Of a stretch of 58,205 bases of DNA, positions 22,244-31,296 are shown piece after piece. The stretch spans positions 1 through 58,205 of the forward strand of contig DASZMX010000022.1 in NCBI GenBank assembly GCA_035551475.1, read 5' to 3'. The notes beneath the pieces are model-generated. The model worked only from the letters and a program-made list of their open reading frames with translations, ran no database searches and had not been told where the DNA came from. The first letter of the stretch is position 1; every line of letters starts with the position of its first letter. The DNA is from DASZMX01 sp035551475 (lineage in GTDB: Bacteria > Verrucomicrobiota > Verrucomicrobiia > Limisphaerales > Palsa-1400). Both the position numbers and the translations under genes were made by a program.

Positions 22244-25090
22244 ATGATGAAAAATCACCGCCACCTTTGGGTCGTAGCATTGACAATTTTCCTAAGCGCA
22301 CGCCTGGCGCCGGCGCAAACCTTGACTCCCACGCAGCAGCGCTTCGGCGATGGGATTGTGGAAGGCGTGATCAGCGCCGATGGCAAGGTGCGCGCGTTCA
22401 AGGGCATTCCGTACGCGGCGCCGCCCGTGGGGCCCTTGCGCTGGAAGCCGCCGCAACCTGTCTCGCCGTGGAGCGGCGTCCGGCGCGCCACCGAGTATGG
22501 CCCGCGCGCCATGCAAACCCGCATTTTCAGCGACATGATTTTTCGGGATGCCGGCCCCAGCGAAGATTGCCTTTATCTGAACCTTTGGATGCCGGCGCAT
22601 CCTGACGCCGCGAAACTTCCCGTGATGGTTTGGATTCACGGCGGAGGCTTCATGGCGGGAGCGTCCTCGGAGCCGAGACAGGACGGGGGAAATCTGTGCA
22701 AAAAAGGCGTCATCGTGGTGAGCATGAATTATCGCATGGGCATCTTCGGATTTTTGGCGCATCCCGAGTTGACCAAAGAGGCCGGCGCCTCGGGAAATTA
22801 CGGGCTCATGGACATGGTGGCCGCCCTGCAATGGGTCAAGAAGAACATCGCGGCGTTCGGCGGCAACCCGGACAACGTGACAATTTTCGGCGAATCCGCC
22901 GGCTCCTTCGCGGTCAGCGCGTTGATGGCGTCGCCCCAGGCGCATGGGCTTTTTCAACGGGCAATCGGGGAGAGCGGGGCGTTCTTTGGCTCGGGCCGGC
23001 CGATGCGCGGGCGGGCGGAGGGCGAAGCGGAGGGAATGAAATTTGCGGTCGCGGTGGGCGGCAAATCGCTGGAGGCGTTGCGGGCGATTCCCGCGCCGGA
23101 ATTGCTCGACCTCACGATGAAACATCCGATGTCTTTCTGGCCGGTCGTGGACGGACAATTTCTCCCGGCAGACCCGACGTCGATTTTTGCGCAAGGAAAA
23201 CAAAGCCACGTCCCCCTGCTGGCCGGCTGGAACCTGGATGAGGGGAGTTACCGGGGATTCTTTGGCGGCGACGCGCCTACGCGGGAGAATTTCGTGAAGC
23301 GCGCGAAATCAAAATACGGCGCGGACGCGGAGGCGTTTTTGAAAGCCTACGCTGCGACCGACGATGCGCAGGCCAAGCGCGTGGCGCAGGATTTAGGCGG
23401 CGACCAATTCACGGGCTACTCCACCTGGCAATGGCTGGAGGCCCATCTCAAAACGGGCGAATCGCCGGAATACCGGTTTAAATTTGAACAGACTTTGCCG
23501 TTGGCGGCGGATGCGGCTCCCGGCACGGAGCCGACGGCGCCGCACGCTTCCGAGATTGAATTCGTGTTTGAAGCGTTGCCCTCGAAGGCGCTGCCGTGGC
23601 GGCCGGCAGATCGGCGCGTCTCGGAGTTAATGTCGTCGTATTGGGCGAACTTCGCGAAGCACGGCGATCCGAACGGGCCGGGCTTGCCGGAGTGGCCGCG
23701 CTACAGCGGCGCGACGGGATATGCGGTGATGCATTTGCGCGACCCGGCGTCGGCGGCGCCGGACACACAACGCGCGCGCTATGAATTCCTCGAGAAAAAC
23801 GGCGCGGGCCGCGCCCAGGCTTGGATCCCGCTTTTCGATGGCAAATCCCTGGCGGGCTGGCGCCCGAGCGAATCCAAAACAACCTGGAAGGTGCAGGACG
23901 GCTGTTTGGTTTCCGGGGGCGGACGCTCCCACCTGTTTTATGACGGGCCGGTGCACAATCACGATTTCAAAAATTTCGAGCTGAAGGCGGATGTCAAGAC
24001 CGGCTCCGACGCCAATTCCGGCATCTACATCCACACGCATTATCAGGAAACCGGCTTTCCCGACACAGGCTACGAATGCCAGGTCATCAACGGCTATCCG
24101 CCGGGGAAATATGTCGAGCACAAGATGACCGGCAGCATTTATGCGGTCCGCAATAATTGGAAGGCGCCCGTGCCGGATGGCGAATGGTTTCATTATCACA
24201 TCATTGTTCAGGGCAAAACCATCCAGACCTATCTCAACGATGAACTGATCGAGGAATACACCGAATCCGCGCACCCCTTTCGTCCGCCGGACAAGGCGGG
24301 GCGTTTGCTTTCCTCGGGGACATTCGCGCTGCAAGGCCATGATCCCAAGTCCACCGTTTACATGAAAAATATCGAAGTCAAAATTCTGGCCGACGACTTG
24401 CCCACACCGGGACAGCCCATGGCGGATGCGGCGTATGAGGCCAAAATCATTCAGTTCTCCGACGACAATTTTCCGCTGCTGGATTTGGATGTCCGCCTGC
24501 AAGGCGGCCTCACCCTTAATGATGCGCTGGCCCATGCGCGCACCTATGGGTTTACGTGCGGCATTGTATTTGACGGAGCGGTGCCCGCCGCTTACCGCCG
24601 GCCAATGCAGGCTTTCACCGGCTTGCGTTTGGCGGGGCCGGAATTGGCGGCGGCTCAGTCCAAGCCCGACCGGTCGCAATGCGATTTTGTCATGGGCGTG
24701 CCAGCCGCGCCGGAAACGAGCGACGCGCCCGCGTTCATGGAAAATCTTGTCAAAGAAATTGAACAGGTGGCGGCGGCGAAGAAAATCGACATTTACGCGG
24801 AAGCGACGGAGCTGCCCGCGGCGTGGCAGCCGGAGTATGACAAGCTCTGGACCGACGAGCGCATGGATCGCGTCATCACGGCGCTGCGCGCGGGCGGCGT
24901 GGCGCTGGAAATCAACGACCGCCTCCGCGTCCCCAGCGCCGCCTTTATCCGCCGCGCCAAGGCCGCCGGAGTGAAATTTGTCCTGGGCAGCGGCAACACC
25001 AGCGCCTCCGATCTCGGGCGCCTTTCCTACGGCTTGGACATGATTGCGCAATGCCAGCTTCGGCCCGCGGACCTGTGGCTGCCGTTCTAA
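22244..25090 (+). CDS. Exported carboxylesterase / DUF1080 / PHP-like three-domain fusion
   Basis: A 948-residue exported protein. After a signal peptide, residues of about 30-500 are a type B carboxylesterase with an oxyanion-hole HGGGFMAG, nucleophile Ser218 in GESAG, and catalytic-type His in PHASEIEFVF. Residues of about 525-725 are a DUF1080 (3-keto-disaccharide hydrolase-like) domain: IPLFDGKSLAGW, FELKADVKTG, NSGIYIHTH. Residues of about 735-948 resemble a PHP-type domain (LDLDVRLQGGLTLNDALAHA, VALEINDRLRVPSAAFIRRA, VKFVLGSGN). The metal-binding HxH at its start is replaced by D-x-R, so that domain may be inactive. The likely role is extracellular breakdown of esterified glycans. ATG 22244 or 22247 is the start. 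Confidence 0.87.
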   Translation: MMKNHRHLWVVALTIFLSARLAPAQTLTPTQQRFGDGIVEGVISADGKVRAFKGIPYAAPPVGPLRWKPPQPVSPWSGVRRATEYGPRAMQTRIFSDMIFRDAGPSEDCLYLNLWMPAHPDAAKLPVMVWIHGGGFMAGASSEPRQDGGNLCKKGVIVVSMNYRMGIFGFLAHPELTKEAGASGNYGLMDMVAALQWVKKNIAAFGGNPDNVTIFGESAGSFAVSALMASPQAHGLFQRAIGESGAFFGSGRPMRGRAEGEAEGMKFAVAVGGKSLEALRAIPAPELLDLTMKHPMSFWPVVDGQFLPADPTSIFAQGKQSHVPLLAGWNLDEGSYRGFFGGDAPTRENFVKRAKSKYGADAEAFLKAYAATDDAQAKRVAQDLGGDQFTGYSTWQWLEAHLKTGESPEYRFKFEQTLPLAADAAPGTEPTAPHASEIEFVFEALPSKALPWRPADRRVSELMSSYWANFAKHGDPNGPGLPEWPRYSGATGYAVMHLRDPASAAPDTQRARYEFLEKNGAGRAQAWIPLFDGKSLAGWRPSESKTTWKVQDGCLVSGGGRSHLFYDGPVHNHDFKNFELKADVKTGSDANSGIYIHTHYQETGFPDTGYECQVINGYPPGKYVEHKMTGSIYAVRNNWKAPVPDGEWFHYHIIVQGKTIQTYLNDELIEEYTESAHPFRPPDKAGRLLSSGTFALQGHDPKSTVYMKNIEVKILADDLPTPGQPMADAAYEAKIIQFSDDNFPLLDLDVRLQGGLTLNDALAHARTYGFTCGIVFDGAVPAAYRRPMQAFTGLRLAGPELAAAQSKPDRSQCDFVMGVPAAPETSDAPAFMENLVKEIEQVAAAKKIDIYAEATELPAAWQPEYDKLWTDERMDRVITALRAGGVALEINDRLRVPSAAFIRRAKAAGVKFVLGSGNTSASDLGRLSYGLDMIAQCQLRPADLWLPF

Positions 25091-25104
25091 GCGGAGGGTT
25101 CTTC

Positions 25105-25132
25105 TTTACAGCGCCGGGTGGACGGTTATGCT
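25105..25132 (+). promoter_or_regulatory. Sigma-70-type promoter TTTACA-N16-TATGCT
   Basis: The -35 is TTTACA (25105-25110) and the -10 is TATGCT (25127-25132). The GTG start of the ECF gene at 25139 is 6 nt after the -10, so the transcript would begin at the start codon itself. Confidence 0.6.
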
Positions 25133-25138
25133 GGCGCG

Positions 25139-25699
25139 GTGGGCGATGTCACCCAAATCCTGGAAGCGATGCGCGCCGGCGACGGCCGGGCTGGTGACGA
25201 ATTGATGCGGCTGGTTTATGAGGAATTGCGACGCTTGGCGGCGTCAAAAATGGCCTCCGAGGCTCCAGGAAACACGCTCCAACCGACGGCCCTGGTGCAC
25301 GAGGCATGGCTGCGCCTGGGCGGCGCCCGCGGCGCTTCGTTTAACAGCCGCGCCCATTTTTTCTCCTGCGCCGCCGAGGCGATGCGCCGGATTTTGGTGG
25401 AGTCGGCGCGGCGCAAAAAGAGTCTGAAACGCGGCGCGGGTGCGGAGCGGGTGGAGTTGGAGGAAAGGCACGCGATAGCCGGCCCGCCCGCGGACGAATT
25501 GCTCGCGGTGCACGCAGCGTTGGATGATTTGGCGGCCAAAGATTCCGTTTCGGCGGATTTGGTGAAGATGCTTTATTTTGGCGGCTTGACGATGGCCGAG
25601 GCGGCCGCCGCTTTGCATCTGCCCAAGCGGACAGCGGAGGGCCGGTGGACGCATGCACGGGCCTGGTTGCGGCGCCAAATCGACGCGGGCGAAAAATAG
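25139..25699 (+). CDS. ECF-type sigma factor of the TIGR02999 kind
   Basis: A 186-residue sigma factor of the class that accompanies Ser/Thr kinases in Planctomycetes and Verrucomicrobia. Region 2 shows ELMRLVYEELRRLAASKM and LQPTALVHEAWLRLGG, then FNSRAHFFSCAAEAMRRILV. Region 4 shows SADLVKMLYFGGLTMAEAAAALHLPKRTAEGRW. GTG 25139 is chosen from the promoter position; an in-frame GTG at 25118 lies upstream of the -10 and would not be transcribed. The kinase gene follows after 43 nt, so activity of the sigma factor and the kinase is probably linked. Confidence 0.92.
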   Translation: MGDVTQILEAMRAGDGRAGDELMRLVYEELRRLAASKMASEAPGNTLQPTALVHEAWLRLGGARGASFNSRAHFFSCAAEAMRRILVESARRKKSLKRGAGAERVELEERHAIAGPPADELLAVHAALDDLAAKDSVSADLVKMLYFGGLTMAEAAAALHLPKRTAEGRWTHARAWLRRQIDAGEK

Positions 25700-25742
25700 T
25701 TTGCGGACTTCGCGCGCGCTTGACGCTTGAGAGGGTGACGGC

Positions 25743-28700
25743 ATGAGCGACGAACCAACAGAACCGATCGTAAGCGAGCGCGAAATTTTCCTGGAAGCGC
25801 TCAAGCACGAATCCCCCGCCGCGCGCGCGGCCTACCTCGATCAGGCCTGCGGGAATCGGGCCGCCACGCGCGAGGCCGTGGAAACATTGCTGCGCCATCA
25901 TAAGCCGGATGATTTCATGATGCCGAAGGGCTGGAGCGCGCCCCTGGCGCCCATCACCGAAAAGGCGGGCGATCAAATTGGACCCTACAAATTGCTGCAA
26001 CAAATCGGCGAAGGCGGTTGCGGCGTGGTTTACATGGCCGAGCAGGAAACACCGTTGCGGCGGCGGGTTGCCCTGAAGGTGATCAAGCTCGGCATGGACA
26101 CCCGCCAGGTGATGGCGCGATTCGAGGCGGAACGCCAGGCGCTGGCGATGATGGATCATCCGAACATTGCCAAGGCTTTGGATGCGGGCGCGACGGCGGC
26201 GGGCCGGCCGTATTTCGTGATGGAATTGGTGCGAGGCATTCGCATCACGGATTATTGCGACCAGAACAATCTGTCCACCGAGGAGCGGTTGAAGCTCTTC
26301 ATGCAGGTTTGCCGCGCCATTCAGCACGCGCATCAGAAGGGGATCATCCATCGCGATATCAAGCCCTCCAATATATTAGTGACTATGCACGATGGCGTGC
26401 CGGTGCCGAAGGTGATTGATTTCGGCATCGCCAAGGCCACGGAGGGCAGGCTGACTGATTTGACGCTCTTCACCGCGTTTGAGCAATTCATCGGCACGCC
26501 GGCTTACATGAGCCCGGAGCAGGCCGAAATGAGCGGGCTGGACATCGACACCCGGAGCGATGTTTATGCGCTGGGCGTGCTGTTGTATGAATTATTGACA
26601 GGCAAAACGCCGTTTGATCCGAAAGAATTGCTCAAGGCCGGCCTCGACGAAATCCGGCGCGCCATTCGCGAAGTCGATCCGGCGCGGCCTTCCACCCGGC
26701 TTGGCACGATGACCGCCCTTGATCTGGGCGCCGTTGCCAAACGGCGTCAGACGGATTCGCCCAAACTCCTGCATAAAATTCGCGGCGATCTGGATTGGAT
26801 CGTGATGAAGTGCCTGGAAAAGGATCGCACGCGGCGCTACGAAACCGCCAATGGCCTGGCGACGGACATACAGCGCCACTTAAGTCAGGACGCCGTCAGC
26901 GCCTCGCCTCCCAGTCGCATGTACCGTCTGCAAAAAGTGGTGCGGCGGCATCGCTTGCTGTTCGCGACGGTGTCGGCGGTCGCGGTGGCGCTGGTCATCG
27001 GCGTGGCCGTCAGCTCTTGGCAAGCCGTTCGCGCCACGCGCGCCGAACGCAACGAGCATGCGGCGCGCCAGGGAGCGGAGGAGGCGCGGGCGCGCGAGGC
27101 GCAGCAGCGCGGGGTGGCGGAGGAGAATGCCCGGCTGGCGCGAGCCCGTGAGCAGCAAGCCAGTGAACTGGCTTACGCGGCCGATATGAAACTGGCCTCG
27201 CAGGCTTGGGACGATGGAAATCTATTCGTCATGTCCCGTTTGCTCGAAGCCCATCAGCCGCGCGCCGGCGCTCCGGATGGGCGCGGGTTTGAGTTTTTTT
27301 ATTTACAGCAATTGGCGCGCGGCGAGCAGGATTTCGTCCTGCGCGGCCACACCAACCCCGTGCTCGGCGTGGCGGTGTCGCCGGATGGCAAATGGCTGGC
27401 CACGCGCAGCCAGACGGATACGCGCCTCTGGGATTTAAGCCGCCGTGCGCTGGCGTCCGCCTGGAGCTCCACCGCCGCCGATTGGCCGGGCGCGGGGCGA
27501 TGCCGGCCTTCGTTTTCATATGACAGCCAATGCCTGGTGATTCAGAACGCCGCCGGGCTGCGTTTGGCGCGAATTCCCACGCTGGAGAGCCAGATGATCG
27601 CCAGCGGCCCGGCCACGCGCGCGGTGTTTGCGCCCAATAAGCCGCAGCTGGCCTTTAACTCGGATATGGAAAATTCCACGGGCGCGCGACTGCATGTTTG
27701 GGATTACGCGGCGGACAAGGAGCTGGCGTCGGCGCCGGGCGATGAGATTTGGCAATGGTCGCCCGACGGCGCCCGCTTGTTGGGCGGTCAGGGGGGCGGG
27801 TGTGTTTACTGGTGGGAAGCGTCCACGCTGCGCTGCGTGGCGACAAATTACGCCGCGCAATACGTCAAGGGCGCGGCGGTCTCGCGAGACGGCAGCCGAA
27901 TGGCGGTGGCGGATTGGCAGGGCGAGGTTGCCATCGTGGACACGGCTTCCGGGCGCGCTCTGGTAAGAATAGATACGGGTGATATTCGTCCCTCCGCGCT
28001 CGCCTTTTCGCCCGATGGCCAAACGCTCGCCACGCCGAGCAAGAACCAGGCGATCACGCTGTGGAACGTCAACAACGGGCGGCGGCTGGCAGAATGGCGC
28101 GGGCACCGGGGCAAGGTCGAGGCGCTGGCTTACACGCCAGACGGCCAATGGCTCGTCAGCGGCGGAGCGGACGCGGAGGTCATGCTGTGGAACGTGGCGC
28201 GGGAAACCAACGCGGCCACCATCCCCAATCACCTCCGCTATTATGGCGCGGCCGGGCCGGTGTTTTCGCCGGACGGCTCCCGCGTTGGCCTGGTGACGGG
28301 CGACAATGGGCATGGCCGGACTTCGTCCGCCTTCTCCACCGCGACATGGGAAGCGGAGGGCGAGTGCCCGGGGGAAATCGCGGGATTCGCGCCCGACGGC
28401 CGGCAATGGGCGGTCGCGGAGCAGGAGATCGGCTGGAAATTCGCGGCGCATGGAACCGGGGCCGCAACGAATCGGGCGGTCGTTTATCTTGACACAGGCG
28501 AATTCAAGACGGTCACCACGCCGCAGCTTTCGCCGGATGGAACGCTTGTCGCCTGCACCGTCCTCACGCCCGAGCGCCAGCCCACGACGGTGGTGTGCGA
28601 CGCCGCGACAGGGCAGAGAACGCTGACCCTCACCAATAGCGGCATGGGCAAAGGCTTTTTTCCGAAGGACCAATCCTGGATCACCTTGAACACGGATGAC

Positions 28701-29726
28701 TCCACCATTCGATTCTGGGATCTTCGCACCGGCAAAAACACCCGCACGCTGAAGTGCGGTTGGTGGGTCTCGGAGGTGAAAGGGTCCCCGGACGGAAAAT
28801 ACCTGGCAGCCACGATTGCGCGTTTTGTTTTTCTTTGGGATTTGGAGGCTGGCAACGGATTTCGGCAATTGGAAGGGCATCAAGACGAAGTGCAGGCAAT
28901 CGCCTTTTCGGCGGACAGCCGCACCCTGGCTTCGTGCAGCGAAGACCGGACGGTGCGTCTATGGAGTTTGAGCACGCGACGGGAACTGGCCTGCATTCCG
29001 CAGGAAAAAGCGGTTTATTGGCTCGCGTTCTCACCGGACAACCAAACGCTGGTGGCGGGCGGAATCGGCGCGTATCACTTGCTGCGCGCTCCGCAAGGCG
29101 AGCCAGCCGTTTGGAAGCCAGGACCGATGAGAGCGGAATCAGCCCGCGCCATTTGGGCGGTCGCGGATGGAGTGCAGCCCTTGACGCCTGCGATCCTGGC
29201 GCACTACCGAACGGTCGCCGAGCGCGGCGGGTTGCATGAGCGGTATGTCCTGGGGCGAATCCTGGCGCGCGGTGATGGCGTGGCGGCTGATCCGCGCGAA
29301 GCGGAGCTGTGGTTTCAGCGCGCAAGCGAGGCTCCCGCTGCGGAATTGAATGACTTCGCCTGGACGCTGGCCACTTCCTCCGATGCGCGGCAACGCGATG
29401 CGCGCCGCGCCGTGCAATTCGCGGAGCGCGCGGTGGCTGCGGATGGCGGCGCCAACAATTTGAACACGCTCGGGGTCGCGCGCTATGAAGCCGGTGATTT
29501 CCGGGGCGCGCTTGCGGCCCTGGAAAAATGCGTGCAGCTCGAAGGCCAGGGGACGGCTTGGGATTTTTTCTTTCTCTCCATGGCGCACGCGCGCCTTGGT
29601 GAAACCGCCGCCGCGCGCGTCCAATACGACGAGGGCGTCCGATGGTCGGCCCAACATGAGTCAAATAATCAGGAGCTCGCGCCATTTCGCCGCGAGGCGA
29701 TGGCCGCTCTTCACCTTGCACCGTGA
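25743..29726 (+). CDS. Transmembrane Ser/Thr protein kinase with WD40 and TPR/Sel1-like repeats
   Basis: A 1327-residue sensor kinase. The kinase domain spans about residues 80-385: glycine loop IGEGGCGVVY, Lys112 in VALKVIK, HRD at 203-205 (IIHRDIKPSN), DFG at 226-228, and GTPAYMSPEQ. All catalytic residues are present. One membrane helix (about 405-426) is followed by an Arg/Glu/Ala-rich coiled coil, then WD40 repeats from about 530 to 1070 (for example LRGHTNPVLGVAVSPDGKW, LEGHQDEVQAIAFSADSRT). TPR or Sel1-like helices end the protein. The propeller should lie outside the cytoplasm as the sensor. It is flanked by an ECF sigma factor and an FHA/cyclase protein in one operon. Confidence 0.93.
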   Translation: MSDEPTEPIVSEREIFLEALKHESPAARAAYLDQACGNRAATREAVETLLRHHKPDDFMMPKGWSAPLAPITEKAGDQIGPYKLLQQIGEGGCGVVYMAEQETPLRRRVALKVIKLGMDTRQVMARFEAERQALAMMDHPNIAKALDAGATAAGRPYFVMELVRGIRITDYCDQNNLSTEERLKLFMQVCRAIQHAHQKGIIHRDIKPSNILVTMHDGVPVPKVIDFGIAKATEGRLTDLTLFTAFEQFIGTPAYMSPEQAEMSGLDIDTRSDVYALGVLLYELLTGKTPFDPKELLKAGLDEIRRAIREVDPARPSTRLGTMTALDLGAVAKRRQTDSPKLLHKIRGDLDWIVMKCLEKDRTRRYETANGLATDIQRHLSQDAVSASPPSRMYRLQKVVRRHRLLFATVSAVAVALVIGVAVSSWQAVRATRAERNEHAARQGAEEARAREAQQRGVAEENARLARAREQQASELAYAADMKLASQAWDDGNLFVMSRLLEAHQPRAGAPDGRGFEFFYLQQLARGEQDFVLRGHTNPVLGVAVSPDGKWLATRSQTDTRLWDLSRRALASAWSSTAADWPGAGRCRPSFSYDSQCLVIQNAAGLRLARIPTLESQMIASGPATRAVFAPNKPQLAFNSDMENSTGARLHVWDYAADKELASAPGDEIWQWSPDGARLLGGQGGGCVYWWEASTLRCVATNYAAQYVKGAAVSRDGSRMAVADWQGEVAIVDTASGRALVRIDTGDIRPSALAFSPDGQTLATPSKNQAITLWNVNNGRRLAEWRGHRGKVEALAYTPDGQWLVSGGADAEVMLWNVARETNAATIPNHLRYYGAAGPVFSPDGSRVGLVTGDNGHGRTSSAFSTATWEAEGECPGEIAGFAPDGRQWAVAEQEIGWKFAAHGTGAATNRAVVYLDTGEFKTVTTPQLSPDGTLVACTVLTPERQPTTVVCDAATGQRTLTLTNSGMGKGFFPKDQSWITLNTDDSTIRFWDLRTGKNTRTLKCGWWVSEVKGSPDGKYLAATIARFVFLWDLEAGNGFRQLEGHQDEVQAIAFSADSRTLASCSEDRTVRLWSLSTRRELACIPQEKAVYWLAFSPDNQTLVAGGIGAYHLLRAPQGEPAVWKPGPMRAESARAIWAVADGVQPLTPAILAHYRTVAERGGLHERYVLGRILARGDGVAADPREAELWFQRASEAPAAELNDFAWTLATSSDARQRDARRAVQFAERAVAADGGANNLNTLGVARYEAGDFRGALAALEKCVQLEGQGTAWDFFFLSMAHARLGETAAARVQYDEGVRWSAQHESNNQELAPFRREAMAALHLAP

Positions 29727-30604
29727 TGTCAGAAACTCCGCTCGCACCCTGTCACGCCTGGCTGGAAAGAAAAGATCATCCGGTGATTTCGTTGCACGGT
29801 GTTTGCACACTGGGACGGGCTTCGGCCAGTCAGGTGACGCTGACGGATCGGCGCGCTTCGCGGCGGCATGCGCTCATCCAACCGCAGGGCGATGGCGAAT
29901 TCTGGCTGGTGGATTTCGGCAGCGCCAACGGCACGCTCATTAATGGACGGCGTGTCACGCAACCCACGCTCTTGCGCGAGGGCGACCAGGTCAAAATCGG
30001 CGATGAAATCCTGATCTTTCACGTGAGGCAGGGCGAGGCGGGGCCTCGAAAAGTGAATCTGGCCGGCACCAACCTGGCGACGTTGGTGGAGATCAAAACC
30101 ATGGACTGCTGGCTCCTGGTGTTGGATATCAAGGGCTCGACCGAGTTAAGCGTGCGTTGTTCGCCGGAGGAATTGCCGGTGATGCTCGGGCGTTGGTTCG
30201 CGCATTGCCGGGAGACCATTGAAGGAGCAAAAGGCGAGATCAATAAATTTCTGGGCGATGGGCTGTTCGCTTACTGGAGCGAGCCGCCGGCGGCGACCGC
30301 CTCTGTCAAGCATGCAGTTCAGGCGCTCTGCCAGGCTCAGGCGCGGTCGCAGCCCGGTTTCCGCTGGGTATTGCATCACGGGCCGGTGGCGGTGGGCGGC
30401 GCGATGGCCATGTCCGAGGCGAGTTTGCTGGGCCGGGAGGTGAATTTCGCGTTTCGCATGGAGAAACTCGCCGGGCAACTGGGGTGCGACCGGCTGCTGA
30501 GTCGGGCGGCCTGCGCCAAACTGGGGCTGCTGGAAACGTGCCGCCGGGAAGGGGCGCACCTGGTGAGCGGGTTTGAAGGGGTGTTCGAATTTTATTCGTT
30601 TTGA
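29726..30604 (+). CDS. FHA domain / class III nucleotide cyclase protein
   Basis: A 292-residue cytoplasmic protein. The FHA domain (about 10-100) has the phosphothreonine-binding residues Arg31 (LGR), Ser46-Arg47-Arg48-His49 and Asn69 (SANGT). The class III cyclase domain (about 125-290) has both metal-binding Asp residues (Asp134 in VLDIKGST and Asp178 in FLGDGLFAYW) and the Asn240/Arg244 pair (VNFAFR). The start overlaps the kinase stop by 1 nt (TGATG). A direct model is that the kinase phosphorylates itself or a partner, the FHA domain docks there, and cyclase activity changes. The order of events is inference; whether cAMP or cGMP is made is not decided here. Confidence 0.88.
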   Translation: MSETPLAPCHAWLERKDHPVISLHGVCTLGRASASQVTLTDRRASRRHALIQPQGDGEFWLVDFGSANGTLINGRRVTQPTLLREGDQVKIGDEILIFHVRQGEAGPRKVNLAGTNLATLVEIKTMDCWLLVLDIKGSTELSVRCSPEELPVMLGRWFAHCRETIEGAKGEINKFLGDGLFAYWSEPPAATASVKHAVQALCQAQARSQPGFRWVLHHGPVAVGGAMAMSEASLLGREVNFAFRMEKLAGQLGCDRLLSRAACAKLGLLETCRREGAHLVSGFEGVFEFYSF

Positions 30605-30624
30605 CAATGCCGGGGGCGGGCGCG

Positions 30625-30654
30625 TTGACATGGGGCGGGGCGCCGTGCTATTTT
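30625..30654 (+). promoter_or_regulatory. Sigma-70-type promoter TTGACA-N18-TATTTT
   Basis: A perfect -35 TTGACA (30625-30630) and a -10 TATTTT (30649-30654) are separated by 18 nt. The HNH gene's GTG (30664) is 9 nt and its ATG (30670) 15 nt after the -10. Confidence 0.65.
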
Positions 30655-30663
30655 CCGCGCACG

Positions 30664-31296
30664 GTGACTATGAGTTCGCTCCTCAATCAACACGTTTTGG
30701 TGCTGAACCGGTTGTGGCAGGCGGTCAATGTTTGCACCGCGCGCCGCGCGCTCACGCTTCTGTTCGAGGGACACGCCCATGCGGTGCTGGGAGACGACGA
30801 AGGCGCGTTTCAAACCTTCAGCTTTCATCAATGGCGGGACATTTCCGAGCAGCAGCCGCACGACGACAGCATTGCCACGGTCTCCTTCAAAATCCGCGTG
30901 CCGCGCGTGATTTTATTGTTGATGTTCGATCGCCTGCCCAAAAAGGAAGTGAAGTTCACGCGGCATAATATTTTCGAGCGGGACCGCAATTTGTGCCAGT
31001 ATTGCGGCAAGATTTTCGAGCGGAAAGACCTGAACCTGGACCATGTGATTCCGCGCGATCGGGGCGGCCCGACGACGTGGGAAAATATTGTTTGCTCCTG
31101 CATTCGCTGCAACACGCAAAAGGCCAATCGCACGCCGCAGGAGGCGGGAATTCACTTGGTGCGCAAGCCGAAGCGGCCGAAGTGGCGCCCGTTTGTGCAG
31201 GTCAACCTCGGCCTGCATCATCACGATAGCTGGAAGCACTTCCTCGACCTCGCGTATTGGAACGTCGAGTTGGGCGAGGATGTGCCCGAAAGCTAA
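30664..31296 (+). CDS. HNH endonuclease family protein
   Basis: A 210-residue protein. The N-terminal part (LNQHVLVLNRLWQAVNVCTARRAL) is typical of a widespread HNH family. The nuclease domain has CQYCGKIFERKDLNLDHVIPRDRGG, where His of LDHV, the following Asn (WENI) and a second Cys pair (CSCIRC) form the zinc-stabilised HNH fold. There is no methyltransferase beside it and no defence cluster, so it looks like a housekeeping member of unknown substrate rather than part of a restriction system. GTG 30664 or ATG 30670 may be the start. Confidence 0.88.
   Translation: MTMSSLLNQHVLVLNRLWQAVNVCTARRALTLLFEGHAHAVLGDDEGAFQTFSFHQWRDISEQQPHDDSIATVSFKIRVPRVILLLMFDRLPKKEVKFTRHNIFERDRNLCQYCGKIFERKDLNLDHVIPRDRGGPTTWENIVCSCIRCNTQKANRTPQEAGIHLVRKPKRPKWRPFVQVNLGLHHHDSWKHFLDLAYWNVELGEDVPES

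Noticed and set aside
23627..25051. A 474-codon minus-strand open frame inside the esterase fusion gene
   Set aside because: It is fully antisense to clear esterase, DUF1080 and PHP-like motifs; no domain is visible.
27516..28883. A 455-codon minus-strand open frame opposite the WD40 kinase
   Set aside because: Antisense to WD40 repeats, Arg-rich and without motifs; a GC-driven shadow.
30664..31296. The HNH gene as part of a restriction or defence system
   Set aside because: No methyltransferase, helicase or other defence gene is adjacent, and its N-terminus matches a common housekeeping HNH family.
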